Position numbers and translations under genes: made by a program
From: a virus
Reading direction: 5' to 3' (one strand)
Virus record (IMG/VR): IMGVR_UViG_3300039326_000327
Coordinates: 1 to 23,965 of that record
Length of the DNA: 23,965 nucleotides
Notes under the pieces: model-generated
The model's database searches: none
The model's input: only the letters and a program-made list of their open reading frames with translations
What the model was told of the DNA's origin: nothing
Shown: piece after piece, positions 13,265 through 22,979 of the stretch
Layout: every line of letters begins with the position of its first letter
Position numbering within the stretch: the first letter of the stretch is position 1

Positions 13265-14074
13265 ATGAGCGACGAATCCTACCGTTTGGCCGCCTGGTGG
13301 GGCAGCCGGCAAATAACCATAGAGCAATTTGCCGACGATTTCGGGGCATTCCTCAACACCCTGCCCGAAATCGATTCGATTTTCCTCAGTTGGCTCAACT
13401 ATCGACCTTCCGATAAGCCGCGATTTCCCGTGCCGATGGCCCACGAGGACACGATTTGCGCCGCGACGAAAGCGCAATCGCGTTACGACAAACCGAAAGA
13501 CAAAATCTGGCCGGAAATGGGCTTTCACTTGAGCGGCCGCCACGCGGGCTCGCCTGAATACTTTCGACGCCCGGAATTTGAAATGTCGACCATAGTTTGG
13601 GCCGGCGCCTACGGCGGCAACAATCCTCACTGCAATCACGTCGAAATTCAAATTGGCACGAAACGGATCTCTACGGGGCAACCCTGGCGCGCTTCGGAAC
13701 TGATTCCGCTCATGAAGCTCGTGCTGCGTATCTGGCAGCCCCGCGAAATGAGCGTGGACTGTTGGCGCTACGGCGACCTTAGGGCGTCCGTGCCGGACGC
13801 GGTGGGTGCGGCGCGCCATGCAGCGCTTTCCCCTCGCTTGCAGCTTCTCAACCCGCTTCAAGATCGGACGTTACTCCCCTGGGTCGGCTGGCTGACCTAT
13901 CTGCCCGCGGACCTCGCCGCCAAAGTGACGATCCCTGGGGAAATCGCGGTCGAGCGCCTCGACGACGGCGGGATCATCGCCACGCTCTGCGACGAGCCGT
14001 TCACCATCGACAATCCCATCCACACGGCGCGCGCGCGAGCGATGGAGGCGGCGATCAGGCCGGTGCAGTCCTAG
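13265..14074 (+). CDS. Imm52-like immunity protein (first copy)
   Basis: This 269-residue soluble protein begins two bases after the toxin stop, so it is probably translationally coupled. Motifs consistent with Imm52 are MGFHLSGRHAG, a PWRASELIPLMKLVLRIWQP stretch, and a C-terminal VGWLTYLPADLAAKV followed by VERLDDGGIIAT and DNPIHTARARAMEAAIRPVQ. Imm52 proteins are known partners of Tox-REase-5 toxins (for example TsiT with TseT in Pseudomonas), so gene order and domain pairing agree. It presumably binds and blocks the nuclease tip in the cytoplasm of the producing lysogen. Base composition is somewhat less GC-biased than the tail genes. A related gene follows after 147 bases. Confidence 0.82.
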   Translation: MSDESYRLAAWWGSRQITIEQFADDFGAFLNTLPEIDSIFLSWLNYRPSDKPRFPVPMAHEDTICAATKAQSRYDKPKDKIWPEMGFHLSGRHAGSPEYFRRPEFEMSTIVWAGAYGGNNPHCNHVEIQIGTKRISTGQPWRASELIPLMKLVLRIWQPREMSVDCWRYGDLRASVPDAVGAARHAALSPRLQLLNPLQDRTLLPWVGWLTYLPADLAAKVTIPGEIAVERLDDGGIIATLCDEPFTIDNPIHTARARAMEAAIRPVQS

Positions 14075-14221
14075 GCCTTGGGCGCGGCGCAAGCCGGAGT
14101 CGGCACACGGCAATTCAAGATTGAGCGTCGCCTGCCGAGCGAGCGCGGCAATTTTTTCGAATGCCGGGCGACCGCAAAATTGGTAGCGTCGTTTCTCAGC
14201 CCGACGCCCGAAGGCAAGAAC

Positions 14222-15001
14222 ATGGCGCAAACTCTGTACAGCCTCAACGGGTTTTGGAGTTCGCAGCGTTTGACTGCCGAGGAATGCGCGGAGAGATTTC
14301 GTTCGTTCGTCAACGAGCTTCCGAGTATCGACCCCATATACGAAACTTGGCTTCGTATGTCGCCGTCGAAGAAACCTTTTTGTTCCGTCCCGATCTCGCT
14401 CGACGAGGCGCGTCGGCTGGTCGAGAAGGGTCGATTGCGCGCCGTTGTGGCGGAGAGATTTTCGCAGGAAGGCGGCTTTCATCTCGGCGGCCGCAACGTT
14501 GGACCGCATCCGCGTGACGACGTCGGGCCATCTGACGCCATGACGGAAGTGCGCGCCGGAGTGTGCTGTCCTGATGTCAGTCAGTGCAACTTCATCGTCA
14601 TGCACCTCAGCAGAGTCCGCCTAACCACGGGACGCCCATGGCGCGCTTCCGAGATTCGCCGGTTGATGAGACTGGTTCTTCGCGTCTGGTCTCCCCGCGA
14701 AATCAGCGTCGATGGCGGACAACACCTCTACATGGCTGCCAAGACGGAATTCATTAACTCGATCGGACAAACGCGAACACGGGTGCTGATCCCGCGCATC
14801 GGTTGGCTCACCTATCTGCCTGCCGACCTCGCCGCTAAGGTGAGGCTGCCGGCGACCGTCGACGTCGAGCGCCTCGATGACGGCGGAGTCGTCATTTCAA
14901 TTTGCGAAGACCTCTTTCGGTCGACAACCCTGATCACATGGCGCGAATTCGGGCGGTCGAGCACGCCGTGCGTCCGATTCAATCCTGACTCATCTCGGTG
15001 A
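14222..15001 (+). CDS. Imm52-like immunity protein (second copy, frameshifted near its end)
   Basis: This 259-residue paralog of the preceding gene shares GGFHLGGRNVG, PWRASEIRRLMRLVLRVWSP, VSPREISVDG-like context, IGWLTYLPADLAAKV and VERLDDGGVV. ATG 14222 is preferred over an in-frame TTG at 14078 because alignment with the first copy begins here. After F232 the reading frame loses homology. In the frame one base back, from 14920, it reads VDNPDHMARIRAVEHAVRPI and stops at 14986-14988, matching the end of the first copy. A one-base deletion around 14915-14921 is therefore likely, leaving 27 unrelated residues at the C-terminus. It may still fold, since most of the domain is intact, or it may be decaying. 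Extra immunity paralogs are usual in polymorphic toxin loci. Confidence 0.75.
   Translation: MAQTLYSLNGFWSSQRLTAEECAERFRSFVNELPSIDPIYETWLRMSPSKKPFCSVPISLDEARRLVEKGRLRAVVAERFSQEGGFHLGGRNVGPHPRDDVGPSDAMTEVRAGVCCPDVSQCNFIVMHLSRVRLTTGRPWRASEIRRLMRLVLRVWSPREISVDGGQHLYMAAKTEFINSIGQTRTRVLIPRIGWLTYLPADLAAKVRLPATVDVERLDDGGVVISICEDLFRSTTLITWREFGRSSTPCVRFNPDSSR
14915..14988 (+). other. Frameshift scar: original 3' end of the second Imm52 gene in another frame
   Basis: The zero frame reads LFRSTTLITW here, while the alternative frame from 14920 to the TGA at 14986-14988 restores the DNP-H-AR-RA-E-A-RP-QS pattern of the first copy. No slippery heptamer is evident, so a mutation, or a sequencing error, is more likely than programmed shifting. 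Confidence 0.75.
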
Positions 15002-15090
15002 CCGGCAACACGCTCCGCACCAGCTTACTGTGGGCCTACGGCTCGCCATTGCACGGCGGCGCCCTAGCGCCTCTATTTCCGGACATCACC

Positions 15091-15570
15091 ATGACAATCT
15101 CTTACGATCGCGCCCGCGTCGTCGCCGCGGCGCGCGAATGGATCGGCACGCCCTATCACCACATGGCCGACGTCAAGGGCGTGGGCTGCGACTGCGCCAT
15201 GCTGCTGGTGCGCGTCTTCTGCGATCTGAAACTCGTCGAGCCGTTCGACCCGCGCCCCTATGTCAGAGACTGGCATCTGCACCGCGGCGAGGAGCGCTAT
15301 CTGACCTTCCTGCTGGCGCGCGCGCATGAAGTCGCCTCGCCGCTGCCCGGCGACGTGATCCTGTTCAAATACGGCCGCTGCTTCAGCCATGGCGGAATCG
15401 TCACCCGATCCGATCCACTGACGATCGTCCACGCGTTTCACCCCGCGCGGGTCGTCCTCGAGGAGGAGATCGCGCACAACGTCGAAGTCGCCGCGCGGCT
15501 GCCGGAATCCAAGTTCTTCAGCTACTGGGGCGCGGCGACGCCCGCCAACCAAGGGGTTGCCGGGACATGA
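15091..15570 (+). CDS. NlpC/P60 family tail peptidase
   Basis: This 159-residue protein is taken to begin at ATG 15091 (MTISYDRARVVAAAREWIGT). An in-frame GTG at 14998 would add 31 residues with no family similarity. The catalytic triad of NlpC/P60 cysteine peptidases is visible: C35 in GVGCDCAMLLVRVF, H100 in FSHGGIV and H114 in TIVHAFHPARVV. Homologues in GTAs (gp14) and alphaproteobacterial phages sit at the tail tip and are thought to cut peptidoglycan during entry. It normally follows the DUF2163 gene directly, which makes the intervening 5.3 kb an insertion. Its stop overlaps the next ATG by four bases (ATGA). Confidence 0.85.
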   Translation: MTISYDRARVVAAAREWIGTPYHHMADVKGVGCDCAMLLVRVFCDLKLVEPFDPRPYVRDWHLHRGEERYLTFLLARAHEVASPLPGDVILFKYGRCFSHGGIVTRSDPLTIVHAFHPARVVLEEEIAHNVEVAARLPESKFFSYWGAATPANQGVAGT

Positions 15571-17942
15571 GCTGGTTTCGCCAAAAGAACGGCCAAAAGC
15601 CCGATTACACCGGGCTGCAACTGCAAACCTCGGTCAACACGCTGCCGATCCCGATCATCTGGGGCCGAACCAAGGTCGCGGCGAACGTGATCTGGTACGC
15701 CAATTTCCAGACGCACGGCAGCAGCGGCGGCGGCGGCAAGGGCGGCATCTTCAGGTCGCCGACCAGCGGCTACACCTACAGCGCCGACCTGATCATGGCG
15801 CTGTGCGAGGGCCCGGTGTCCGGCATCGGCATCATCTGGCGCGACCAGTCGACCTATACGCTGGCCGAACTCGGCCTGACCTTCTTCGAAGGCGCGACGC
15901 CGCAAACGACCTGGGGCTATCTCCAGGCGAATTATTCGATCGAAGCGCTCGCTTATCAGGGCACGTCCTACGTCTGCGCGGCAAGCTACGCGCTCGGCGA
16001 CAACGCCGACATCGGCAACCACAATTTCGAGATCATCGGCATTCTCGCCGGCACCGGCGTCAATGGCGTCGACGCCGATCCAGCTGAGGTCATCAACGAC
16101 TTTCTGACCAATCCGCAATATGGCGCCGGCTTCTCTGGCGCCAGCATCGACGCGACGACGCTGTACGGCTCGGGCGGCGACGCGAGCTTGCAAACCTATT
16201 GCAAGGCGCTCGGCATCGCCTTCAGCCCGGCGTTGGTCAACCAGGAACAGGGATCGAGCATCCTGTCGCGCTGGTTGCAACTTCTGAACTGCGCCGCCGT
16301 CTGGAGCGGCGGAATGCTCAAGTTCATCCCTTATGGGGACGAAGTGATATCCGCCGGCAATGTGACGAAGACGGTCCAGTATCCGGTCCCGACCCCGGTG
16401 CAGGAGGGTTCCGGCGTCATTACGCCGCCCTCGATCGCGGTCTGCACCGCCGCGCAATTCTTCTCCGACGGCGGCGTGAAATATGCCTTCACCGGCGTCG
16501 CGCTGACCTATATCGGGGCCTCGCAGCCATCGTCGGCCGGGACATACGGAATTTCGCCGGCGGGAACCTATCTCTTCGCCGGCGGCGACGAGAACCAGGT
16601 CGCGCTGATCTCGTACACATTCGCCAACGCGACGAGCTACGTCCCCGACCTCACGCCGATCTACAATCTGACGGACCTCGATTTCGTCGACGAAAAAGGC
16701 AATAAGGATCCGGTCCAGGCCGCGCGCGTCGATCCCTTCTCGCTGCCGACGATTCAGCGGGTCGAATGCCTGTCGCGCACGAATCAGTACGGCGCCACGC
16801 CGGTCGAGGCGCGCGATCAATCGCAGATCGAAATCTACGGCCCGCTCGTCGGCTCGACGATCCAAGGCCACGAAATCTGCGACGAGATCAACGTCGGCCC
16901 CATCGTCGCGCAGACTATCCTGCAACGCCAGCTCTATGTGCGCGCGCATTTCGCCTTCAAGCTGTCGTGGGAATACGGCCTCCTCGATCCGATGGACGTC
17001 GTGACGATCAGCGACGCCAACCTCGGACTCTCCGATTATCCCGTGCGCATCACCGCGATCGAAGAGGACGACAAGGGCCTGCTCACGATCACGGCCGAGG
17101 AGTTGACCGTCGGCGTCTCGACGCCCGTTCTCTACCCCAATTCCGGGCCGTCGGGGTTCCTGCCGAACCAGGGCGCCGCCGCCGACCCGGTCAACGACGC
17201 CCCGCTGATCTACGAGCCGCCGGCCACGCTGACCGGCGGGTCGCCCCAGATTTGGGTCGGCGCGGCGGGCGGCTCGGGCGGCGTCGCCGATCAGAACTGG
17301 GGCGGCGCCAATGTCTGGATATCGCTCGACAACGTCACTTATTCGCAAATCGCCGTCATCGCGCAGCCGCTGCGCCAAGGGATCCTGACCGCCGCGCTCG
17401 CCTCGGCGAGCGGATGGGATGCGACGGACACGTTGAGCGTCAATCTGGCGGAGAGCGCGGGCGCCCTCTCGGGGACATCGCAGGCGTCGGCGCAGCAGGG
17501 CGCTACGCGCTCGCTCGTCGACGGCGAACTCCTCGCCTATGAGAGCGCGACCTTGACGGGGACGAGCGCCTACAATCTGACCGGCCTGCAGCGCGGCCTC
17601 TACGGGACCGCGCCAACGGCGCATTCGTCGGGCGCGCCCTTCGCGCGGCTCGACGGCGCCGTCGTCGCTTACGATCTGCCGTCGAATTACATCGGCCAGA
17701 CGCTCTACTTCAAGTTTCAAAGCTTCAACGTGTTCGGCGCTGGCGTGCAGAGCTTGTCGACTTGCGCGGTCTATACCTACGTGCCTGCCGGCGCGGGAGT
17801 CGCCGATCCGATCGCCGCGCAGCTCGCGGGCGGAATGCCGCTCGATCTCGGCTTTGTCAATCTCACTCCGGCCCTCGCGGACGATTTCGGGACGGTCGGC
17901 CCCAGCGTCGTTCTCGGCGCGCTCGATCTTGGAACAGCCTGA
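15567..17942 (+). CDS. Phage-tail_3 family tail tip protein (host-specificity, megatron-like)
   Basis: This 791-residue protein, coupled to the peptidase gene, corresponds to the C-terminal half of GTA gp15: an N-terminal [20 protein letters not shown] segment, [20 protein letters not shown], a central region with [20 protein letters not shown], a [20 protein letters not shown] segment, and the [13 protein letters not shown] motif near residue 670. It should sit at the tail tip below the hub and contact the cell surface. The TIM-barrel part found on the same polypeptide in GTAs is here on the separate protein at 5765. Residues about 305-352 hold a beta module ([20 protein letters not shown]) shared with the tail tube protein. 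Confidence 0.82.
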   Translation: MSWFRQKNGQKPDYTGLQLQTSVNTLPIPIIWGRTKVAANVIWYANFQTHGSSGGGGKGGIFRSPTSGYTYSADLIMALCEGPVSGIGIIWRDQSTYTLAELGLTFFEGATPQTTWGYLQANYSIEALAYQGTSYVCAASYALGDNADIGNHNFEIIGILAGTGVNGVDADPAEVINDFLTNPQYGAGFSGASIDATTLYGSGGDASLQTYCKALGIAFSPALVNQEQGSSILSRWLQLLNCAAVWSGGMLKFIPYGDEVISAGNVTKTVQYPVPTPVQEGSGVITPPSIAVCTAAQFFSDGGVKYAFTGVALTYIGASQPSSAGTYGISPAGTYLFAGGDENQVALISYTFANATSYVPDLTPIYNLTDLDFVDEKGNKDPVQAARVDPFSLPTIQRVECLSRTNQYGATPVEARDQSQIEIYGPLVGSTIQGHEICDEINVGPIVAQTILQRQLYVRAHFAFKLSWEYGLLDPMDVVTISDANLGLSDYPVRITAIEEDDKGLLTITAEELTVGVSTPVLYPNSGPSGFLPNQGAAADPVNDAPLIYEPPATLTGGSPQIWVGAAGGSGGVADQNWGGANVWISLDNVTYSQIAVIAQPLRQGILTAALASASGWDATDTLSVNLAESAGALSGTSQASAQQGATRSLVDGELLAYESATLTGTSAYNLTGLQRGLYGTAPTAHSSGAPFARLDGAVVAYDLPSNYIGQTLYFKFQSFNVFGAGVQSLSTCAVYTYVPAGAGVADPIAAQLAGGMPLDLGFVNLTPALADDFGTVGPSVVLGALDLGTA

Positions 17943-20900
17943 TGACGGAACAGCTTCAGCTTAGACGCGGAACCGCGACGCAAGTCGGCGCCTTCACCGG
18001 CGCGCAAGGCGAGGTCGTGGTCGACACGACGAACAATCGCGCCGTGGTGAACGACGGCTCGACCGCGGGCGGCTGGCCCGCGGCCAAGCTCAGCGAGGTC
18101 GTCACCAACACGCGAACGGCGGTGTCGGACGCAGCGTATTCGGCGCTCGCTGCCGACCGGCTGATCGCGTACACTGCGCTGACCGGCCCGCGCGTCGTCA
18201 CGCTGCCGGCGGCGTCGGCCTACCCGACAGGGACGGCGCTGACGATCGTCGACGAGACCGGCAATTGTTCGTCGAGTAAAACGATCACGGTCGATCGCGC
18301 CGGCGCCGACACGATCGATGGGGCGACGAGCTTCGTCATCAACGCCGCCTACGCCGGCCTTGAGCTCGAAAGCAACGGGTCGGGCGCCTGGACGATTCTG
18401 TCTCCGAAGCCCAACGTCATCGCCTCGCTGGTCGGCGTCGGCACGGCGCCGGACCCGAACAATCCGCTGTCGGTTTATGGACCGAGCGCTCTGTTCAACG
18501 GCGCGACGAACATGAATGTGACTGTCAACAAGGCCGCCAGTGCGGACACGGCGTCGCTCATCTTCGAGGATGGGTTCTCCGGCCGCGCCCAGCTGGGCCT
18601 CAACGGCAGCGACAATTTCAGCTTCAAGGTGTCGCCGAACGGATCGAGCTGGACCACCGCCATCGCCCTCGACGCGACGACCGGCGTCGCGACCTTCGCC
18701 AACCAGCGCACCGCCGTCTCCGACGCGGCCTATTCGGCTTTGGTCACCGACCGGTTGATCGCCTACACCGCGCTCACGGCGGCGCGCATCGTCACCCTGC
18801 CGGCGGCGAGCGCGTTTCCCGCGGGCCAATCGCTCACCATCGCCGATGAAAGCGGGTCTTGCTCGGCGACCGATACGATCACTGTCGCCGCGGCGGGAAG
18901 CGACACGATCAGCGGCGGTTCATCGAGCGTCCTCAACCAGGCCTATGCCTTCGTCGCGCTGGAGAGCAACGGCGCCGGCAAGTGGACGATCGTCGCGGCA
19001 TCGACGGCCTCGTCGTCCGTCGCGGCTTTCACCAGCGGAACGATCAATGGCGCGAGTATCGGCGCGTCGAATCCTTCGACCGGCGCCTTCACCACGCTCT
19101 CGCTCGCGCGACACGCCGTCGCCGACGCCGCCTATACCGTCGCCGCCGGAATCTCGACCGTCGCCTACACCGCGCTGACCGCGGCGCGCGTCGTCACCCT
19201 GCCTGCGGCGAGCTCCTTCGCCGCCGGCCAGCAATTGCTCGTCGTCGACGAGAGCGGCGCCTGCTCGGCGACCAACACCCTGACCGCGACCCGCGCCGGC
19301 TCGGATGCGATCAACGGCGCGACGACGGCGGTCCTCTCCACCGCCTACGCCTATCTCGCTCTGGAGAGCAACGGCTCCAACGCCTGGACGATCGTCGACC
19401 AATCGACGCTGAGCATGGCGCAGCAGGCCGCCAGCGCCGTCGCGATCAGCGGCGGCGCAATCAACGGAACGACGATTGGCGCGACGACGCCGGCCGCAGT
19501 GACCGCGACGACGCTCTCGCTCGCGCGACACGCCGTCGCCGACGCCGCCTATACCGTCGCCGCCGGAATCTCGACCGTCGCCTACACCGCGCTGACCGCG
19601 GCGCGCGTCGTCACCCTGCCTGCGGCGAGCTCCTTCGCCGCCGGCCAGCAATTGCTCGTCGTCGACGAGAGCGGCGCCTGCTCGGCGACCAACACCCTGA
19701 CCGCGACCCGCGCCGGCTCGGATGCGATCAACGGCGCGACGACGGCGGTCCTCTCCACCGCCTACGCCTATCTCGCTCTGGAGAGCAACGGCTCCAACGC
19801 CTGGACGATCGTCGACCAATCGACGCTGAGCATGGCGCAGCAGGCCGCCAGCGCCGTCGCGATCAGCGGCGGCGCAATCAACGGAACGACGATTGGCGCG
19901 ACGACGCCGGCCGCAGTGACCGCGACGACGCTCTCGCTCGCGCGACACGCCGTCGCCGACGCCGCCTATACCGTCGCCGCCGGGGTTTCGACCGTCGCCT
20001 ATACGTCGATCACGGCGGCGCGCATCGTCGCCCTTCCGGCGGCAAGCTCCTTCGCCGCCGGCCAGCAAGTGCTGATCGTCGACGAATCGGGGGCGTGTTC
20101 CGCGACCAAGACGATCACCGCCAGCCGCGCCGGCTCGGACGCGATCAACGGCGCGACCAGCGCCGTCATCGCCAGCGCCTACGGCTATCTCTGCCTGGAG
20201 AGCAACGGCTCGAACGCCTGGACCGTCGTCGACCAGAACCAGGTCGCCATGATCGGCGACAGCGGCTCGGGCGGCGCGGCGGGCTACGTTCCCGCGCCGC
20301 CGTCCGGCTCGGCCGCCTATAACGAAGTGCTCGGCGCCGGCGGCTCCTGGGTCGGTCCAATGGCCGGTTTCCGCAATCGCATCATCAACGGCGCGATGGC
20401 GATCGACCAGCGCGGCGTTTCGTCGAGCGCGGCGAGCGTCACCGGCTATATCTCGGGAACCACGCTGACGGTGACCGCCGTCACGTCGGGCGTTCTTGTC
20501 ACTGGCCAGGCGCTGAGCGCGACCGGCATGACGGCGGGGACGTACATCACCGCCCTCGGGACGGGGACGGGCGGGACCGGAACCTACACGGTCAACAATT
20601 CGCAGACGCTGTTCTCGTCGGGCTCGCCGGGCGCGATCGCCGGCGCTGGTCAGCAAATCGTCGCCGCCGCCGCGCTCGCCTATACGATCGACCGGTTCTA
20701 CGCCTATTGCACCGGCGCCAACATCTATGGGCAGAAAATCGGCGGCTCGGCCCCCGATCAATATCTCTATCGATTCACCGGCGCGGCCTCGGTCACCGCG
20801 ATCGGCTTCGCCCAGCGCATCGAGACGGCGAACAGCTTCGACCTCGCGGGGACGACGGCGACTCTGAGCGTCAAGCTCGCTAATTCGCTGCTCACCACCG

Positions 20901-21466
20901 TCACCTGGACCGCCTATTACGCCACGACGGCGGATGCGTTCGGCACGCTGGCGAGCCCGACCAAGACGCAGATCGCGACGGGAGCATTCACGGTCAATTC
21001 GACCCCCGCCAGCTACAACGCGCAGATCGCGATTCCCTCGGCGGCGACGACGGGGATCGAGATCGTTCTCAGCGTCGGCGCGCAGACCAGCGGGACGTGG
21101 ACGATCGGCGAGGTTCAACTCGAGCCGGGGCAAATCGCGACGCCGTTCGAGAGAAGGCCGATCGTGATCGAGACGATCCAATGCTATCGGTACTTCCAGT
21201 CTTTCGTCTATGCGACCGCGGGCGTGCTCGACGTCGGCGGCTACCAAGCCGCCGGCGGCGGACTCGACGCCTATATCACGATCGCCCCAATGCGCGCGAC
21301 GCCGACAGGGGCCTTCGTCGGAACATGGACGTATACCAACGGAAGCGGCGGCGGCATCACGACCGCCATCAACCTGTTCCTGCTGTGGTTCGCGGTGACG
21401 GCGGCGGGGAGCGGCTATTTCGAGAACCCAGTCAACGGCGGCGTTACATTGAGCGCGGAGCTTTGA
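17942..21466 (+). CDS. Repeat-containing phage tail fibre
   Basis: This 1174-residue protein starts at ATG 17942, overlapping the tip protein stop. Residues 1-50 ([30 protein letters not shown]) are the fibre attachment type of N-terminus. Five modules of about 90 residues follow (pattern [33 protein letters not shown]), beginning near 18120, 18715, 19115, 19532 and 19949. Two of them lie in a perfect 417-bp tandem repeat. From about residue 807 ([16 protein letters not shown]) comes a receptor-binding type C-terminus with a [16 protein letters not shown] insert, [19 protein letters not shown] and [15 protein letters not shown] plus CYRYF, common in tail fibres and often carbohydrate-binding. 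It probably trimerises and determines host range. Confidence 0.85.
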   Translation: MTEQLQLRRGTATQVGAFTGAQGEVVVDTTNNRAVVNDGSTAGGWPAAKLSEVVTNTRTAVSDAAYSALAADRLIAYTALTGPRVVTLPAASAYPTGTALTIVDETGNCSSSKTITVDRAGADTIDGATSFVINAAYAGLELESNGSGAWTILSPKPNVIASLVGVGTAPDPNNPLSVYGPSALFNGATNMNVTVNKAASADTASLIFEDGFSGRAQLGLNGSDNFSFKVSPNGSSWTTAIALDATTGVATFANQRTAVSDAAYSALVTDRLIAYTALTAARIVTLPAASAFPAGQSLTIADESGSCSATDTITVAAAGSDTISGGSSSVLNQAYAFVALESNGAGKWTIVAASTASSSVAAFTSGTINGASIGASNPSTGAFTTLSLARHAVADAAYTVAAGISTVAYTALTAARVVTLPAASSFAAGQQLLVVDESGACSATNTLTATRAGSDAINGATTAVLSTAYAYLALESNGSNAWTIVDQSTLSMAQQAASAVAISGGAINGTTIGATTPAAVTATTLSLARHAVADAAYTVAAGISTVAYTALTAARVVTLPAASSFAAGQQLLVVDESGACSATNTLTATRAGSDAINGATTAVLSTAYAYLALESNGSNAWTIVDQSTLSMAQQAASAVAISGGAINGTTIGATTPAAVTATTLSLARHAVADAAYTVAAGVSTVAYTSITAARIVALPAASSFAAGQQVLIVDESGACSATKTITASRAGSDAINGATSAVIASAYGYLCLESNGSNAWTVVDQNQVAMIGDSGSGGAAGYVPAPPSGSAAYNEVLGAGGSWVGPMAGFRNRIINGAMAIDQRGVSSSAASVTGYISGTTLTVTAVTSGVLVTGQALSATGMTAGTYITALGTGTGGTGTYTVNNSQTLFSSGSPGAIAGAGQQIVAAAALAYTIDRFYAYCTGANIYGQKIGGSAPDQYLYRFTGAASVTAIGFAQRIETANSFDLAGTTATLSVKLANSLLTTVTWTAYYATTADAFGTLASPTKTQIATGAFTVNSTPASYNAQIAIPSAATTGIEIVLSVGAQTSGTWTIGEVQLEPGQIATPFERRPIVIETIQCYRYFQSFVYATAGVLDVGGYQAAGGGLDAYITIAPMRATPTGAFVGTWTYTNGSGGGITTAINLFLLWFAVTAAGSGYFENPVNGGVTLSAEL
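19094..19982 (+). repeat. 417-bp perfect tandem repeat inside the fibre gene
   Basis: Unit one (19094-19510) and unit two (19511-19927) are identical by reading, and the first 55 or so bases recur at 19928-19982 before divergence. The unit is 139 codons, so the frame is kept. Identity at every silent position indicates a very recent duplication or continuing unequal exchange. Assembly artefact is possible, but such artefacts usually collapse repeats. Confidence 0.9.
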
Positions 21467-21467
21467 C

Positions 21468-21863
21468 ATGACTTACACCTTGCAGAATCCGCCGCTGACC
21501 GGCGTCATCCGCGACGCCGACGGCGCGTTCATCCCCAGCGATCCCGCCAACACCGACTGGCAGGCCTATCAGGCCTGGCTCGCCGCCGGCAACCCGCCGA
21601 CGCCCGCGCCAGCTCCGCCGGCGCCGATCCCGTCTTGCGCGCTCTGGCAGCTCCAGGCCGTCATGACGACGGCGCAATGGGCCTCGGTGACATCGGCCGT
21701 CGCCGCGTTGAACAATCCCGCCGTGAGCGCGTTTTTCGCCCACGGCACGAACATCATCCCGGCGAACTCGACGACGCTGCTTTCGCTTGGCGCAACGCTC
21801 GGCATGAGCGCCGATCAGGTGAACGCGCTGGTCGCCGCGGCAAGCGCCGTTTCCATTCCCTGA
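21468..21863 (+). CDS. Small fibre-associated phage protein
   Basis: This 131-residue protein begins one base after the fibre stop. The N-terminus (VIRDADGAFIPSDPANTDWQ, then AYQAWLAAGN) resembles the short proteins that follow tail fibre genes and are often called fibre assembly or fibre-associated. A Pro/Ala stretch (PPTPAPAPPAPIP) separates it from a helical C-terminus with WQLQAVMTTAQWASVTSAVA and LGMSADQVNALVAAAS. No enzyme motif is seen. A chaperone role for the fibre is plausible from position only. Confidence 0.7.
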   Translation: MTYTLQNPPLTGVIRDADGAFIPSDPANTDWQAYQAWLAAGNPPTPAPAPPAPIPSCALWQLQAVMTTAQWASVTSAVAALNNPAVSAFFAHGTNIIPANSTTLLSLGATLGMSADQVNALVAAASAVSIP

Positions 21864-21880
21864 TCCTCGAAAGGACCGCC

Positions 21881-22297
21881 ATGCCCGACCCTCGCCTGAA
21901 GCGGGGCGCGTTTCTGCGCCTCGGATTCGTCGTCGCGATCGGCCCCGCGCTGTTCGCGCCGTGCCGTGCTCACGCCGACGAGGCGTCGCAATTCCCCTGC
22001 GGCGCGATCGAGAGGGCCAAAGAGATGGTCCATGCGATGGGCGGCGGCGACTTCGTCGCCCTGACCAACGATCAGTTTCAGTTCGTGCGCGGCCTGTTCG
22101 TCATGGCCCCGGACACGCCCGCGTCGCTGCCGCCCGGCGATCATGCCGAAATGTCGCTGCGTCCCGACGGCTCGGCCTCGATCATCTTTGTCGACGGCGA
22201 CCGGGCCTGCGCGCCGATCAAGCTCGGTCCAGAAGCGATCCGGATCGTCATGCAGGTCGGCGCCGGCGATCTCGTCCACGCGGGGCGCGGGCTTTGA
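21881..22297 (+). CDS. Secreted hypothetical protein in the lysis region
   Basis: This 138-residue protein starts at ATG 21881, with GAAAGGA at 21869-21875. It opens with a Sec-type signal: basic start (MPDPRLKRGA), hydrophobic core (FLRLGFVVAIGPALFAP) and an AHA-DE cleavage site near residue 33. The mature part has two cysteines (FPCGAIERA and RACAPIKLG), suggesting one disulfide in the periplasm, and a VALTNDQFQFVRGLFVM stretch. I do not recognise a family. Its stop overlaps the TTG of the following exported hydrolase, so the two may act together in the envelope. Spanin is unlikely because no lipobox or coiled coil is seen. Confidence 0.65.
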   Translation: MPDPRLKRGAFLRLGFVVAIGPALFAPCRAHADEASQFPCGAIERAKEMVHAMGGGDFVALTNDQFQFVRGLFVMAPDTPASLPPGDHAEMSLRPDGSASIIFVDGDRACAPIKLGPEAIRIVMQVGAGDLVHAGRGL

Positions 22298-22818
22298 CGG
22301 GCCTGCGCGGCCACAGGGCGTTCGGAAGAACGCCCGTCTTTCGACGGGCTATGCTGGCCGGCGTCGCGGCTTTTGCGGCGCTTTGCCTCGGCTCATCGAC
22401 CGAGGCGAGCGCGCGCGGCTGGCGAGAGCCGGCGAGGGGAGAATTCGTCGCGCCGGCCTCTCGCGGCTCCGACGTGCTCGCCGAGGCGGCGCGCTGGCTC
22501 GGCTCGGGCAACATGACGGGCACGATCGGGCCGTGGTGCGCCGACGCGGTTTCGTTCTGGCTGCGCCGCACCGGCCATCGGCCGCTCGCCAACAGGCTCG
22601 CCGCCTCGGCGCTCGGCTACGGCCCGCATCTCGCCGCCCCGCGCATCGGCGCGCTCGCGGTGATGCGCACGCGGCGCGGGCCTTACGGTCACGTCGGGCT
22701 GGTCGAAGGCGTCGAGCCGGATGGTTCGATCGACCTGTTGAGCGGGAATTGGGGCCACAGGGTGGCGCGCTCGCTGGCGCCGCGGTGGACGATCGTGGCG
22801 TTCGTGGAGGCGCCATGA
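22294..22818 (+). CDS. Exported CHAP/NlpC-like cell wall hydrolase (TIGR02594-like)
   Basis: This 174-residue protein starts most likely at TTG 22294, which overlaps the previous stop as TTGA. That start provides a basic segment (FRRAM) before the hydrophobic core (LAGVAAFAALCLG); ATG 22351 would leave a signal without a basic end. The mature domain has WCADAVSFWLRRTGHRP with the nucleophile Cys, YGHVGLVEGV with the catalytic His, and LLSGNWGHRVARS, the pattern of TIGR02594/CHAP-like peptidoglycan amidases. As an exported enzyme it could aid lysis without a holin, or act on the wall during infection. The amidase at 23177 is a second hydrolase in the same block. Confidence 0.75.
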   Translation: MTGLRGHRAFGRTPVFRRAMLAGVAAFAALCLGSSTEASARGWREPARGEFVAPASRGSDVLAEAARWLGSGNMTGTIGPWCADAVSFWLRRTGHRPLANRLAASALGYGPHLAAPRIGALAVMRTRRGPYGHVGLVEGVEPDGSIDLLSGNWGHRVARSLAPRWTIVAFVEAP

Positions 22819-22979
22819 TCGCCGCGGCGCGTCGTTTGTCGAGATCGTTGACGGAGGGATTCGCCATGTCGCTCGCATTGGGAATCGCCGTCTGCGTCGG
22901 CGCGCTCGCGGCTGTCGTCTACATCGGCGTCGCGTCGGCGATCGGCGCCTGGGATCGCCTGCGCGGGCGCCGCCCGTGA
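22815..22979 (+). CDS. Small membrane protein, holin candidate
   Basis: This 54-residue protein starts at ATG 22815, overlapping the hydrolase stop (ATGA). One strong hydrophobic helix (SLALGIAVCVGALAAVVYIG) lies at about residues 18-40 and a basic end follows (WDRLRGRRP). An internal ATG at 22866 would give 37 residues. Size, a single membrane segment, a positively charged tail and position before the endolysin fit a class III-type holin or antiholin, but no family is recognised. Confidence 0.6.
   Translation: MIAAARRLSRSLTEGFAMSLALGIAVCVGALAAVVYIGVASAIGAWDRLRGRRP

Noticed and set aside
14078-14221. N-terminal extension of the second Imm52 gene from a TTG
   Set aside because: The extra 48 residues have no counterpart in the first copy, and homology begins at ATG 14222.
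14998-15090. N-terminal extension of the NlpC/P60 gene from a GTG
   Set aside because: Adds 31 residues outside the family; the domain starts normally at ATG 15091.
15522-17720. 732-codon open frame on the minus strand opposite the tip protein gene
   Set aside because: A shadow produced by strong G/C third positions; composition (Arg, Ala, Asp, Val) is unlike a folded protein, and the + strand gene is clearly real.
18100-20230. Repetitive DNA that could be taken for a CRISPR or noncoding repeat array
   Set aside because: The repeats are long, in frame and encode related protein modules of the tail fibre.
18920-21469. Very long open frame on the minus strand opposite the fibre gene (849 codons)
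   Set aside because: Arg-rich, repetitive translation mirrors the codon bias of the + strand fibre gene; it has no ribosome binding site and no recognisable domain.
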